A program made the position numbers and the translations under genes. Source: Cylindrobasidium torrendii FP15055 ss-10 (lineage: Eukaryota > Basidiomycota > Agaricomycetes > Agaricales > Physalacriaceae). Taken from it: a DNA stretch of 64,000 bases. Location of the stretch: the NCBI GenBank assembly GCA_000934385.1, contig KN880452.1:2725-66724 (forward strand), read 5' to 3'. This document shows, piece after piece, positions 1-11,232 of the stretch. Each line of letters starts with the position of its first letter. The first letter of the stretch is position 1. The notes below the pieces were generated by a model. That model worked only from the letters and a program-made list of their open reading frames with translations, ran no database searches and was not told the DNA's origin.

Positions 1-477
1 TTAACGCGTATTTGGTCAGCCGTCGAGCCCATTGTGGCTCGACAACCTAAGCCCGGGCGCCACGGCAAGGCAACGCGACGACTCCCCGAAAGTCGTTGAC
101 CGGGACGCACCTGAAATTTCCGTTGCCATACTTGAAGTGGATTTTCGACTCAGAGTGGTTCTCGGAGTTCTTCAGCTTGAAGACATTCGCTGCCTGGCGA
201 AATACGCATCTTCAGGAAGGGAAAATGGACGAACCAATTATGGGTGCACAGAGGATAGAACGAAGCTCAAATTCAGATATCCGTGCGCACTTAGAAGCAT
301 ATCCATAGCTCAGGCGAATCTGAAGCTCTAACATCTGGCCCAGTCACAGTATCGGTCCACGTGGGTCGGCACTTCATGTTGGTGGTGGACTGGGGTCGCT
401 TAGGGATCGCTCAAGAATGTTCAGTGCCGGCGGGAAATTGAGATGAAGCTCAGCGATGAGGTCGTCGTCGTCCGTTA
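1..477. other. left-edge intergenic sequence, no gene seen
   Basis: No reading frame here looks like a protein and no RNA gene is recognisable. The last ~80 bases (around 430-477) have a faint resemblance to parts of the tandem repeat that follows, so a decayed further unit is possible, but I could not align it convincingly. Confidence 0.4.
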
Positions 478-1515
478 TGCTTAGTAGCTCAGGTCGGAGG
501 GTCGTGTTGCTCAGACGAAAGGGCCGCGCTGCGCAGACTTAATCGTCTTACATCGAGCCTTCTAGGTTTGTCAGTAACAGTCAATAACATCGAGAATAGT
601 AAACGCACCTTGCCTCCCACTCGCCCAGTAGAGGCTCATCATTTTGAATCCTTGTCGAGCATGAAAGTCTCAATACCTCAATGCCTCACAGTCGTCGGAG
701 CAAGTGTGCACAGTCTCAGGGAAACAGAGGCAATTAAACTCAACGATGAAGTCGAGTCCATCGTGTTCTCAGAGTCTGCGACTTAGCTGAACCGGGAAGT
801 TGGATCCTGAAAGGATATCTCAATGAGGTGGCGACTCTGAAACCGAACACGTTTTGCGACGTCAACGACCGCCGCAAGAGTAGATCGTGGTGGTTGTGGC
901 TGTGTCGGAGGTTGTGGTGGTGAGAAGGGGAGAGAGGTGAGAGGCCGTGTCGGTGTAGTAGCTTAAGCGAGAGGGTCGTGTTACTCAGACGAGATGGCCG
1001 CGCTCTCAATGCTTAGACTTAGTCGCCTTACATCGAGCCTACGAGGATCGTTAGTAACAGTCAATGAAACAAAGAATAGTAGACGCACCTTGCCTCACAC
1101 CCACCCAGTAAAGGCTCCTCAATCTGAATCGTCGTCGAGAATGAAAGTCTCAACACCTCAATGCCTCACGGTCGTCGGAACAAGTGTGCACAGTCTCAGT
1201 GAGCTCAAACGACTCAACGATGAGGCCGATTCCATCGCGCTCTCAGGGTCTGCGACTCAGCCGAACCGGGAAGTAGAATCCTGGGAAGGAACCTCAACGA
1301 TGTGGCGACTCAGAACCAAACACGTTTTGCGGCGTCGACGACGGCTGCAAGAGTAAGTCGTCGGCGGATCCGTGTCGAGTTGATGAGCTGTTGACCGTGA
1401 GCATGCGTCGAGGTAGAGAGACTGGCCTGTGAGGAGGTGTCGACGACATTGGTCGTGGTGATCGTGGCTGTGTCGGTAAGCCGTGGTGGTGAGGAGGGAA
1501 GGGAAGTGACGGAAA
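478..1515. repeat. two-unit tandem repeat, period about 480 bp
   Basis: Two diverged direct repeat units lie head to tail, roughly 478-957 and 958-1515. Shared blocks in the same order include GGTCGTGTT(G/A)CTCAGACGA, CTTACATCGAGCCT, AGTAACAGTCAAT, ACGCACCTTGCCTC, ATGAAAGTCTCAA and AACACGTTTTGCG, each displaced by roughly 470-480 bases. The units differ by many substitutions and small indels, so the duplication is not recent. Open frames in either unit are short, are not conserved between units and do not look like protein. Function unknown. Confidence 0.75.
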
Positions 1516-2283
1516 CCACTGGCCAGCCACGACCCTTTTATAGTGGGATCAAGGACCCGGGAACGGCCCTTTGTCGTGACTCTTGTGACAAGGGCTGGGC
1601 TGTAATTGGCCGTTTGTTTCCTTTGACCCTTTGTCTCGTCGAACTGACCCTGAACATGAGGCTGCCTCTCTGGCTGAATGTAGTGTTGTCATATCGACCG
1701 AAGAGAAAGCTTAGTCACTAAGCATCGCCACTTTCTTAGCTGTTCGTTTGTGTGGTAACCCAGTGGCGTAGGTTGGTGTATTGGGCTAATTCAGTCACAA
1801 TAAGGATTGATGTCGAAGTCAAATGCATCTGTATAGGAAAACAAGGAAAACCTACAGTTGTTGAACGCTAATCAAATCATTGTGCTGCATCCCCAGCTCG
1901 AACCCACATCTGGAACTCGTACTGAGTTCCTTTTTCCTCCTGAACGCCCCGTTTTACGCTTTCCTTCTGGTGCGTTGGTGTGACTCGCGCGAAATATGCC
2001 ATTTCTTTTGGGAGTCACCACGGGGTAGTGCCGTTCTGGCCGATTCCATTGTTTTTGGTGGCAGCGACGATGATAGTCAGAGGAATAGACATTGGACGCG
2101 ATCGACAAACAGCCGCGATCGCGTCTCGAAAGTGTTAAAGAGCATTGCAAGTTGGTACGACAACACAAAAATCGAAGAAAATAGTAACTAAATCCATGTG
2201 TCCATCTCAACCATCCTTGGCCCTGCGATCTCCATTAGTACAAGGGACAGTGGCTAGGCAGGGATACGTTTCTGTCTTCCTCG
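1516..2283. other. intergenic region, nothing recognised
   Basis: This stretch lies between the tandem repeat and the 3' end of the first oxidoreductase gene. Overlapping open frames of ~100 codons occur on both strands near 1872-2210, but their composition is not protein-like and none resembles a known family. Confidence 0.4.
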
Positions 2284-3820
2284 TTATACCGGATATATCA
2301 ACTTTTCGGCGACATAGGCGCCATCCCTCATAATCTCCATGCCTTTCACAATACCTCGGGGAAAGTTCAGCATGATACCACGGCTTCGAACATCCTTCGT
2401 TACCTTGTATTCCACCTGGCATGATTCGAAGCTTTGGATGCTTCAACAGTCCATGCTTGAACAGAAATGGCATTTCTGTCGACGTCCACTTTTTAATTAG
2501 GGCATGGTCCTCGGGCACAACCGGTATTGTGTTGCCTACTAGTTCAAACTGCAGAAGTGGTAAGCACTGAGAGAGAGCTGTTATAGAGAGGTTCTTATTC
2601 CTCGCGCGCACCTCGAATCCATGCAATGTCCCTCCAAGAATGTAGTCAACTTTGATGTTCTTCTCCTTTGCAAGAGATAGAGCGGTATCGCTAGCAAGCA
2701 TGATGGAAATCAGGTGGCCGCCGTGAGATATTGCAGAAACCGTCAAATCCGAACTGTTGCCTTTGCCCACACAATCAATCCCAAAGTCGAATCGCCTTCC
2801 CGCGGCAGCAGTGACCTTTGCCACAACATCAGGGTCGGTATATTCGAAGCAAGCGATGGCTCCCAGCGCAATGAGGTCGGCGTGATTACGAGATGAGGCG
2901 ACAGCAATTACTGTCGGTTTAGCGTTCAGTAACGGCGCGCTATGATAGGAGGGTATTTAACGCTGACCTCTTATTCCAGCGTTGGTCGCGAGCTGAATGG
3001 CACCGTGACCGACTGCTGTCGCTGCACTCCAGATGAGCATGACCTTCTCCTGGCTGATTTTCTCCTTGCTTGAAGGCAGAGATATCGCTAGACGCCCGTG
3101 GATAGCCTGCACGGCAGTATACAGTCCAACCTAAGCAATCATTCTCAGTAATCACAAAAATGAGACGAAAGTTGACATCGTACAGGAAGGGACGCGCCAG
3201 CCTCGAAAGTAACATCGTCAGGTAGTTTGAACGCCAGTGCAGAGTCAAGGACTGAGTAGTCCGCATACGCCCCATTATCTTGGTACCAAGTACCGAATCT
3301 GGCGGTATCAACCTTCAACGTGACGCAGAGACGATTACAGCCCACTCACTGAGATGAGGCTACGCGGTCACCGACCTTGAAATTGCTGACATTCGCGCCG
3401 ACCACAACTACCTCCCCCGCCTATCACATCAATAGACTCAGAATTTGCTTTGTAAGTATTGAGAAGGCGTGGATGTACCATATCGTGGCCAACAACCTTG
3501 CCTGTTCCGGCTGAAAAGCATGAGATGATAGTAGGCGCATACTTCGGATAATCATCCAAGAAACACGTACATTTCGCTGCAAATGGCCCGATAGTCAATT
3601 TCCAGTCAAGCGGGTTTAAACCAAATGCTTTCGCTTTCACCTGTTGGGGAAATGAATAGAAAGCATGCGATGTGATGCGAGTACGTACGACAATATGATC
3701 CTTTGGCAAGCGCGCGACCTTGAAAGTTCTGGAGAACGGTATTGTCCTGACTTCGGCTCCCGGAAAGCCATTGTCATTCGTGTTCACCAGGGCTTGTATA
3801 TACTCAGGGAGCCTATTCAT
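2284..3820 (-). CDS. MDR-superfamily oxidoreductase (enoyl-reductase/quinone-reductase-like), copy 1
   Basis: This medium-chain dehydrogenase/reductase-like protein is read right to left from the ATG at 3818-3820 (start MNRLPEYIQALV). Exons join cleanly at several introns: the junction giving HIVVKAKAFGLNPLDWK, the next giving GHDMAGEVVVVGANV, and the last giving GGIQGIVKGMEIMRDGAY before the TAA at 2284-2286. Family signs are the N-terminal GroES-like fold (NPLDWK, GDRVA), the nucleotide-binding segment around SAATAVGHGAIQLA, and a C-terminal substrate-domain segment (GGTLHGFEV). No structural-zinc cysteine cluster was seen, as in zinc-free NADPH-dependent quinone or enoyl reductases. Substrate is unknown. 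It has a clear tandem paralogue at 5400-6853 on the same strand. A TATAAAT box lies just upstream. Confidence 0.85.
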
Positions 3821-3852
3821 CGTCTTTCTTGAGTTCGGTGCTCAAGTGGCTC

Positions 3853-3859
3853 ATTTATA
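3853..3859 (-). promoter_or_regulatory. TATA box of MDR copy 1
   Basis: On the minus strand the sequence reads TATAAAT, 33-39 bp before the ATG at 3820. The paralogue at 5400-6853 has the same heptamer at a similar distance, which supports a real core promoter rather than chance AT richness. Confidence 0.5.
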
Positions 3860-4223
3860 CCTATCTTCCCGGTAGACATCATAAACTGTAAGCCCCAAAG
3901 AAGTAGATGAGTAACAATGGAATCATTTCGTAAGCAGATCATTGCTTACCAAGAAGCATCATCAACTTGGGTACAGAATCATTTTGGCTCTACTAACACC
4001 AATCCTATCGGGCATTAGAGACAGCTAATATTTGAATATCGAATTTAAGAAGGATGCTCGAGCACAGGATGGTGACCTATATCCCGGACGTGTCGGGATA
4101 GGTCAGTAGGATAGAACCATACTGTTGGACAAGACATGATTGTCAGTCCCCCGAAAAACACTGAAGATACATCAATTTCCTGTACATATACTCATTCGAG
4201 GCTAGCCGCTAGGTCGCTACTTT
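3860..4223. other. intergenic, nothing recognised
   Basis: AT-richer spacer upstream of MDR copy 1. No open frame, repeat or RNA gene is supported. Confidence 0.4.
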
Positions 4224-4293
4224 GTGCAAGAACATCTTCTTCATCGAAAAGCCATACACAAGTTACGCCTTCTTGACCCAACTCCCACATTGT

Positions 4294-4825
4294 TCTTGAC
4301 ACTGGTTTTTTGCCTAGTCACAAATGGGCCTATTGGTGTCGTTCTGAGTGCGTGGAGTGTCCGTGCAGATTCCCTTGTAGACCCTGTGCGTATATGCCCC
4401 AACGCTCTAGGGCTCCCGGAGGCCTCCTGCCTCAGCGCTCAGCTACCATATTGATTACCTTTCAGGATCCAAAGGTGCCAGGTCACACACCCATCACTGT
4501 GATCGCCTCGGAAAATGCGCCAAAATTCGACATTCGAGAGCCCAACCAGGCTCTGCGCTTCGCTACTTTCCTTCTTCATCTTCGACACATTCACGCTCCA
4601 CGCCTCGCCAAACGCTTCGATGAAGCCCGGGCTGAGTTCATGAAGCGTTGGGACAACAACGACCCGTCGCTGAAATGGACAATGCAAGGCACTGACGACG
4701 AACACGCTGTCCGGTTCACCAAGGAGATGGAGGGACGTAAGGCCCTTCCCAACCTGTTCCCTCCCAAGACCCAGATCCCAATCTACAAAAAGTCTCCGCT
4801 GAGTGAAAGGGCAGGATCCGCATGA
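4294..4825 (+). pseudogene. 5'-truncated fragment of the multicopy nuclease-like family
   Basis: The translated segment from about 4294 (VFCLVTNGPIGVVLSAWSV, then after a retained intron TPITVIASENAPKFDIREP and RFATFLLHLRHIHAPRLA) is clearly homologous to the last two exons of the three full-length family members at 18892-22892, 30527-34536 and 39011-43086. Only this C-terminal part is present. The stretch carrying the Asp-x8-Glu-x-Lys motif and everything N-terminal to it are missing, and the bases upstream of 4290 do not match the family. The intron near 4379-4470 is still recognisable, ending in a pyrimidine tract and CAG, so the copy came from genomic DNA rather than from reverse-transcribed mRNA. 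The frame stays open to a stop near 4825. It sits in the spacer between the tandem MDR genes. Confidence 0.8.
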
Positions 4826-5399
4826 GGCGTGAGTGCTTGAGCGCGCCCACGAGAGTTGTGCTTATTAGGGAGTCAAAAATCTGTATCACTTACACATATT
4901 TTGAACACGCTACGAAGTCAAAGCGCCGCGCACTGAGTTATGAAACGAAGTTGCCTAGGTTTGCCTGCATCACTAGGGCTTGCATGTACCCCATCGGACG
5001 TAAGCCTGGTGCAAAAGCACTAAGTGCATGTTGGTTTCACTCAACGGTCGCTCATCGGCGCTTCAGCTTCAGCGCGCGCTCATACAGCCACTTCCCAGTA
5101 GTACCAAGACCTGGGCCTTGGGTCGTGTGCTTGAGTTTGAGTTGAGCTCAAGTCGCGAGCAGATGTTTAAAATTATGGCAGAGTCCCCGTGGCGTTCTTG
5201 AACTTGGGCATGAACGCGCACGTATTTATGAACAAACGAGTGATATTGTGCGGCGCGCTGGATCACCGGAGCTGCTGCTATCCGATCCCATGCGGTTTGT
5301 GCAACGATTGTGTTCACCATTCGGGCCCGCGGAACTCGACCTGATTTCTGCGCAGTGAATTTCAAGGAAGTAACGAAAGGATACAATTCCTGGGGTCGC
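4826..5399. other. intergenic, nothing recognised
   Basis: Spacer between the family fragment and the 3' end of MDR copy 2. Several ~100-codon open frames overlap on opposite strands without protein-like composition. No RNA gene or repeat found by eye. Confidence 0.4.
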
Positions 5400-6853
5400 T
5401 CAGGACTGCGCAGAATAAACAAGCTTCTCGGCGCCGTAGGCTCCTTCTCTCATTATCTTGAGACCATTGGCAATGCCTTAAAGGGATTCAGCCCCTCACT
5501 TTATGCATTCGGATGAAGAGACATACCATGTAGTCCTCCAGGCATAACGCGAACCTTTGGCGCCTTCAAGGCATTGCGTTCGAAGAGATAAGGCATCTCT
5601 GTCGAGGTCCATTTCTTCATGAGCGCGTAGTCCTCTGGTATAACGGGCACCTTCTGTCCTCCTAGGGCGGCTATATTGAACTACGGCTGGTCAGTCGACC
5701 TGTGACCGCAAAAGAGAGGAGGAAGATACCTCGAAGCCATGGAGTGTTCCGCCAAGAATGAATTCGACCTTGATGTTCTTGCTCTGTGCGAGGGCAAGGG
5801 CCGTAGAGCTAGCAAGCATAATGGAAATGAGGTGTCCGCCCTCCGACATCGCAGCTACTGTTGAGTCCGAGCTGTTGTCCACACCGACACAATCGATTCC
5901 AAAGTCGATACGTCCACCTGCAGCGGCCTTGATCTTTGCGACGGCGTCCGCATCCTTATAGTCAACACACGCACTTGCTCCAAGCTCGCGGAGGTTGGAA
6001 TGGTTCCTGGGCGATGCAACAGCGATAACTGGCCAGGATGTTACCTACTATGATGGCCCAATACTGATAGACGGGCTTACCCTTGAGTCCGGCATTGACT
6101 GCTAGCTGGACAGCGCCATGACCGACAGCCGAGGCAGCACTCCAAATGACAATCGTCTTGTTAACCTTCTCACCGGATGAAGGCAGAGGGATATGGAGGC
6201 GGCCGTGGATTGCTTGCATAGCAGTGTAGGCGCCCGCCTGACTGGTGTGTAAGTAACGGCTGGTACAACGATGCAGTTTGAGACGAACAAGCAGTGCAGC
6301 GCCCGCTTCGAATGGCACGCTTTCCGGAAGTTTGAAACCGAGTGCGGAGTCCACGACAGAGTAGTCTGCAAATGCACCGTTGTCTTGGTAGTATGTGCCA
6401 AACCTTCCCGGGTGTCACTGGGGTCGACGGTTATGGGAGGAGAGATACTCACTGGCATACGGCAATGCGATCCCCAACTTTGAGATGATGGACATCCGGA
6501 CCAGCTGCGACGACTTCGCCTGCCATATCGTAGCCTACGACCTTGCCAGTACCAGCTGCACATTCGAGTTCAGCACGAGACATCGAGGTAGTCAGAGGAC
6601 GAACCGCTCTCTGCCCAGTCTCCGATGGTAAGTTTCCAGTCGGTGGGGTTCAGGCCAAAAGCCCGTGCTTTTACCTGGTAGCGTGTTAGTAGTCGCTCGA
6701 TTAAGAGAAAGAGTTCAAACGTACGACAAGATGGTCAGCGGGAAGGCGCGCAACCTTGAACGTTCGCGCAAAGGGCAAAGTCTTGACCTCGACGCCGGGG
6801 TTGCCATTGTCGTTTGTGTTTACAAGCGCTTTGATGTATTCAGGGAGGGCCAT
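5400..6853 (-). CDS. MDR-superfamily oxidoreductase (enoyl-reductase/quinone-reductase-like), copy 2
   Basis: Paralogue of the gene at 2284-3820, on the same strand with the same exon plan. It starts at the ATG at 6851-6853 (MALPEYIKALVNTNDNG), followed by FKVARLPADHLVV, then after an intron ARAFGLNPTDWKLTI and AGTGKVVGYDMAGEVV, as in the GroES-like domain. The nucleotide-binding region reads WSAASAVGHGAVQLA, followed by DFGIDCVG and GGHLISIMLASSTAL. The last exon gives GIANGLKIMREGAYGAEKL and ends with TGA at 5400-5402, matching the last exon of copy 1. The predicted role is NAD(P)H-dependent reduction of an enone, quinone or enoyl substrate; specificity cannot be read from sequence. It is divergent to the DNA ligase I gene. 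Confidence 0.85.
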
Positions 6854-6890
6854 AGGAAGCTTTCTGACAGAAATTGAAGGGAGAACTCAT

Positions 6891-6897
6891 ATTTATA
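6891..6897 (-). promoter_or_regulatory. TATA box of MDR copy 2
   Basis: TATAAAT on the minus strand, 38-44 bp before the start codon at 6853. It is the same heptamer at nearly the same position as in the paralogue, indicating that the duplication included the core promoter. Confidence 0.5.
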
Positions 6898-7352
6898 GCG
6901 AATAGTGTGAAGCCTCAAGGCCTCTAGGTCTCACAGTCCTTGCTTCATTATCAACCCTGAGTTAGCAAGATGAACATTTGAAGATAAGTTAGTAAGCAAA
7001 GTAAGCATGCAGATCATTAGTGAACGATGGTACGAGGATATGAAGGTCCCAGAAGCACACAAGGCCGGTCATTGGAATTTGAAGTTTTGACGGCCCAAGC
7101 TGCTGTACGCACCAGCTACATTTTAATGCATATCTCGACAAAAAATTGACCTCAAATGCCTTTTCTGCTCGACTGCACGATGATGCATTCACCATTTATC
7201 TCGGGAAATGAGCAATGCTCTGCTGACAGAAGCCTAGTCCGTCACAGAAAAAAGTTTGTTCCTCGACGTCGTGAGTTGAACACTATTTCTCCCCGTCGGG
7301 ATGGTAGAACCAATGGATGAAGCTGGGATGAAGAACGCCCGGGACCGAGGTC
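6898..7352. other. divergent intergenic region between MDR copy 2 and LIG1
   Basis: No open frame is supported. The part nearest the ligase gene holds an MCB box, annotated separately. Nothing else is recognised. Confidence 0.4.
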
Positions 7353-7358
7353 ACGCGT
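7353..7358 (+). promoter_or_regulatory. MCB (MluI cell-cycle box) upstream of DNA ligase I
   Basis: The palindrome ACGCGT lies about 123 bp before the ligase ATG, within TCACGCGTGA. In yeasts this motif binds MBF and drives G1/S expression of replication genes, the DNA ligase gene CDC9 among them. Partial relatives (GTCGCGTG near 7368, GACGCGCA near 7392) lie between it and the start codon. The assignment rests on motif plus gene identity. Confidence 0.55.
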
Positions 7359-7480
7359 GACTGCATGTCGCGTGTTTTGCTACGACTTGCGACGCGCATG
7401 GGCAGACAACAGACACTTGGTTCGTTCGCTTATCGACGCCTAGATCGTCGTCCTCAACGCCCACAGGCAAATTCTTCGAC

Positions 7481-10400
7481 ATGCCTCCCTCAGCAAAGCC
7501 AGCCCCGCCGCAACAGTCGAGTCTAGCGGATATATGGGGAAAGAAGAAAGTGAAGGCTGGGAAGGCGCCGCAGCCCGCCGCGGCATCCAAAGACGCGTCG
7601 AAGAAGCGGGAACACGAAATGGATGTAGATGAGGCGCCAGTGGCCAAAGGTGCGCGCAGCAAGAGCGCGTTCGACGCGAGATGTTGATCAGACATAGCCG
7701 AGGGGTCGAAGCGCAAGGAGGTTGTACCCTCTCCTTCAGGTGCGTATCCTCACTATCCCACTTTCTCCTCACTCACATTGAAGTGTATAGCCGAGATGCG
7801 GAAGATAAAACGACGGCGTATTGTGGATTCAGACGAGGAGGAAGATGCGGCGACATCTGGTACGCAACGCATTCTGTGTATCATACTGATACTTATCTAC
7901 AGTAGCATCGTCTCCATCGCCTCCCGCTTCCGAACCACCGCCAGAATCCTCACCGAAGCCAAAGGCCAAAGCAGCGACCAAGGGCAAGGCGAAAGCACCT
8001 GCACCTGCATCCTCGCCACCTCCCCAGACCAGTTCCCCTGCACCAAGTGGCGACGAAGGAGAAGACGAAATACCAGAAGATTATGAAGAAGAACAAGTCG
8101 TTGCCGTTGAGGGCACCGCGGCTTCCAAGAGGTATGCCCTGCGATGTTCATCTGGTTCATCCCTGTAACGCATGCCGAACAGTGCAATGGAAGCTCTCAA
8201 CAAAGTCGGAGACGTTGACATCAAGGGTGGCTGGAAAGACGGTGCACCGTACGAGACTACTACGCGCTGTGTCCATCTACTGATTGCAGAGCAGTGTACC
8301 CTACGCCGCATTAAGCAAGGTCTTCTCGATGATAGAGGCAACAACTAAACGCCTCGAGAAAACGGCCATCCTCACGTCCTTCCTTGTCCTTGTTATTCAG
8401 CGAAGTAAGGGCAAATATGAATCCCTTCTGCAAGCAATATATCTATGCATCAATCGAGTGTGTTCCTCCATGTTCCAGTTGTTCCCTACTCACAGTCTGC
8501 ACAGTTGAGTCCTGATTACATTGGTATCGAACTGGGAATCGGAGAGAGCATTCTCATCAAGGCAATTGGAGAGTCGACGGGGCGTAGCCTACAGACCATC
8601 AAGTCGGAACTAAAGAAAGAGGGTGATTTGGGACTGGTGGCCATGGTCCGTCGGACTTGTTCCATTCCCATATACCATAGCTGACAGCCTTATAGAACTC
8701 GAAGAATGCACAAAAGACCCTCTTCAAGCCGAAGCCACTTACTATTCCATCCGTTTTTGCCAACCTCAAGGAAATTGCACTAACCTCAGGCAATTCCGTG
8801 GGTCTATCCTACATTGCATGACCTTGCAACTTATCCTTTTCCCGCAGTCGCAAAATAAGAAGGTCTCCATCATCACGAAGTTACTCGCAGCGTGCCAGGA
8901 TTTCGAGGCCAAGTATATCGTGCGGTCATTGGAGGGAAAGCTACGCATAGGCAATGCTGAACGCTCCGTTCTGGTGTCTCTGGCGCATGCTGCCGTTCTC
9001 GCAGAAAAAGAGCAATCGAACAAGAAATGGAGTTCTGAGAAGCTCGCAGCGCGGCTCGAAGAGGGATCCAATATCATGAAGGGTGTCTATAGGTCTGTCG
9101 TTCGCTGGCAAGTGTCCCTTGTTATGCTGACTTCCGACGAAGTGAATTGCCTTCATACGATGTTGTTATCCCAGCACTTCTCGAACATGGACTCGACGGT
9201 CTACGGGAGCATTGCAAGCTGACGCCCGGCGTGCCACTGAAACCCATGCTGGCAAAACCTACGAAGGCTATCGGCGAGGTGCTTGACCGCTTTGAGAACA
9301 AGAGGTTCACCTGCGAGTACAAATACGATGGCGAGCGCGCTCAAGTACACAAGCTTGACGATGGGTCGGTGGCTGTTTTCAGTCGAAACTCTGAGGATAT
9401 GAGTAAGAAGTATCCAGATCTGGTGCAACAATTGCCGAAGGTGAGGAATCCTTCCATTGTGCATTGTGCGTTCGATTTACCGCTATGGTAGTGCATCAAA
9501 GATGACGTGAAGTCATTCGTGTTGGATACTGAGGCAGTTGCGTTTGACCATAGTACTGGCAAGATTCTGCCTTTCCAAGAACTCAGTCGGCGTAAACGCA
9601 AGGATGTCAAGGTTGAGGACATCACCGTTCGCGTCTGCCTGTTTGCCTTCGACCTTTTGTATCTCAACGGCGAACCGCTGCTGCAAAAGACACTGCATGA
9701 GCGCCGTGAATTGCTGAAGAAACATTTCATACCCGTGCATGGCGAATTCGATTTCGCGACATCCTCTGATGGCGATTCGATAGAGGAGATTCAGGCGTTC
9801 TTGGATGTGAGTGTCAAGGATGGGTGCGAGGGCTTAATGGTGAAGATGCTGGATACCGACGCGAGTTATTATGAGCCTAGTCGGCGGTCAGTAAACTGGT
9901 TGAAGGTGCGCCTCTTTTTCGGCGTCAGGACATTGCCTTAACCTTCCCAAACAGCTCAAGAAAGATTACCTTGCTGGTGTGGGAGACTCCCTCGACCTTG
10001 TCGTTGTGGGTGGTTATTATGGCAAGGGCAAACGCACGAATGTCTATGGCGCCTTCTTGTTGGCATGCTACGACGCAGATTCGGAGGAGTACCAAACCAT
10101 TTGCAAGATTGGCACTGGATTTTCCGAAGAAATTCTACAGCAATTTTACGACCTGCTCAAGCCGTTGGAGCTCACCAAGGTCCGCGGGGACGTGAAAGTA
10201 GGGGGCGCAAAGCCGGACGTGTGGTTTGAACCCAAGACGGTATGGGAGGTGCTCACGGCGGATTTGAGTCTGAGTCCGGTGTATACCGCGGCACAAGGCC
10301 TGGTCAGTCATTTTCATCCCCACTCTCCGAGGGATACAATGCTGACGAGTGAATGTAGGTTGAAGACCGTGGAATTTCGCTGCGGTTCCCGCGCTTTATT

Positions 10401-10535
10401 CGAATTCGTGACGATAAGGATGCGGATGATGCGACGGGTCCAGAGCAGGTTGCGGAGATGTATCGGAACCAGGCGCTGGCGCAAGGCGGCGGTGGCAAGA
10501 AGAAGAAAGGTGGCGAGGATGATGAGTTTTGGTAG
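7481..10535 (+). CDS. LIG1: ATP-dependent DNA ligase I
   Basis: Replicative DNA ligase that seals Okazaki-fragment nicks and acts in excision repair. The N-terminus carries a PCNA-binding motif ([11 protein letters not shown], about residues 11-21), then a basic, Pro/Ser/Ala-rich disordered segment with acidic runs. The DNA-binding domain includes [13 protein letters not shown] and a following [12 protein letters not shown]. The nucleotidyltransferase motif I is [13 protein letters not shown] (Lys-containing KYDG near position 9323), followed by [43 protein letters not shown] and [19 protein letters not shown]. The OB-fold ends with [14 protein letters not shown] and the C-terminal tail [12 protein letters not shown] before TAG at 10533-10535. 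Roughly ten short introns are inferred. The start ATG at 7481 is chosen because it places the PCNA-binding motif at the extreme N-terminus, as in the family. An MCB box lies upstream and a tRNA-Asp downstream. Confidence 0.95.
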
Positions 10536-10830
10536 GATTATTATATATGCAACGTTAGACCAGGGACACTTCGTGCGCTTGAGTCGTATCGGAATCTTCA
10601 AAGGCGCTAGTCTGCGAACTATGCAATCTTCCGAATTCATCAAGTTATTATCACGGGGAACACTTAGGCTTTTGTGACAGTGTCAAACATCGTGGTTGAT
10701 ACTTCTTTTAGTCAAGGTCACCCGAATCTCAATGCATTCATTCACTGCCCCTCAAATTTCAATCAAGTATGCTAAATCCTTCGTGCACCCGCATCGAAAA
10801 TAAAAAGCAGTGTCCGAGGATTTACCATAT

Positions 10831-10902
10831 CTCTCTGCCTGGGAGTCGAACCCAGCTTTCGCGCGTGACAGGCGCGTGTACTAACCGATATACTAGCAAA
10901 GA
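10831..10902 (-). tRNA. tRNA-Asp (anticodon GTC)
   Basis: On the minus strand the 72-nt sequence folds as a cloverleaf. The acceptor arms TCTTTGC and GCAGAGA pair over 7 bp with one G-U, and the D-arm contains the A-box-like TAGTATATCGGTTAGTA. The anticodon loop CTGTCAC lies between GC-rich stems with GTC at 10867-10869, and the T-arm has GGTTCGACTCC. Discriminator base G (10831) fits tRNA-Asp. No intron. It lies about 300 bp downstream of the ligase gene, on the opposite strand. Confidence 0.93.
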
Positions 10903-11232
10903 CATGTCCTTGCACTGGCGTGCATATTCATATCCATGCACATTGAACAGCCTGTCAGTTTCTCGCAGCCGGCTTGCAGCAGAGGGGATTTACACGCTGA
11001 TGGATTGTCGTGCATTCTCTCAGAAGTTGGATTATGGATTATCTTACATAGAGCATCACTTGTCGGAAAGAGCTGCAGATGACTGGACTTAAACCGGCGC
11101 CAATATTCACAAGGGCAATGCTTTGCCTGAGGACAATGAATCAACTGTTTGGATGGTCGAGGTCACGATGTCTGGGGATTTGTTTTCCAGGAAATGAACG
11201 CGTCTACAATTCGGGCAAATGTGGTTGGCTGG
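10903..11232. other. intergenic, nothing recognised
   Basis: Spacer between the tRNA gene and the 3' end of the complex I subunit gene; no coding or structural signal found. Confidence 0.4.

Noticed and set aside
1880..2210. Overlapping ~100-codon open frames on both strands
   Set aside because: No family resemblance, splice model or protein-like composition.
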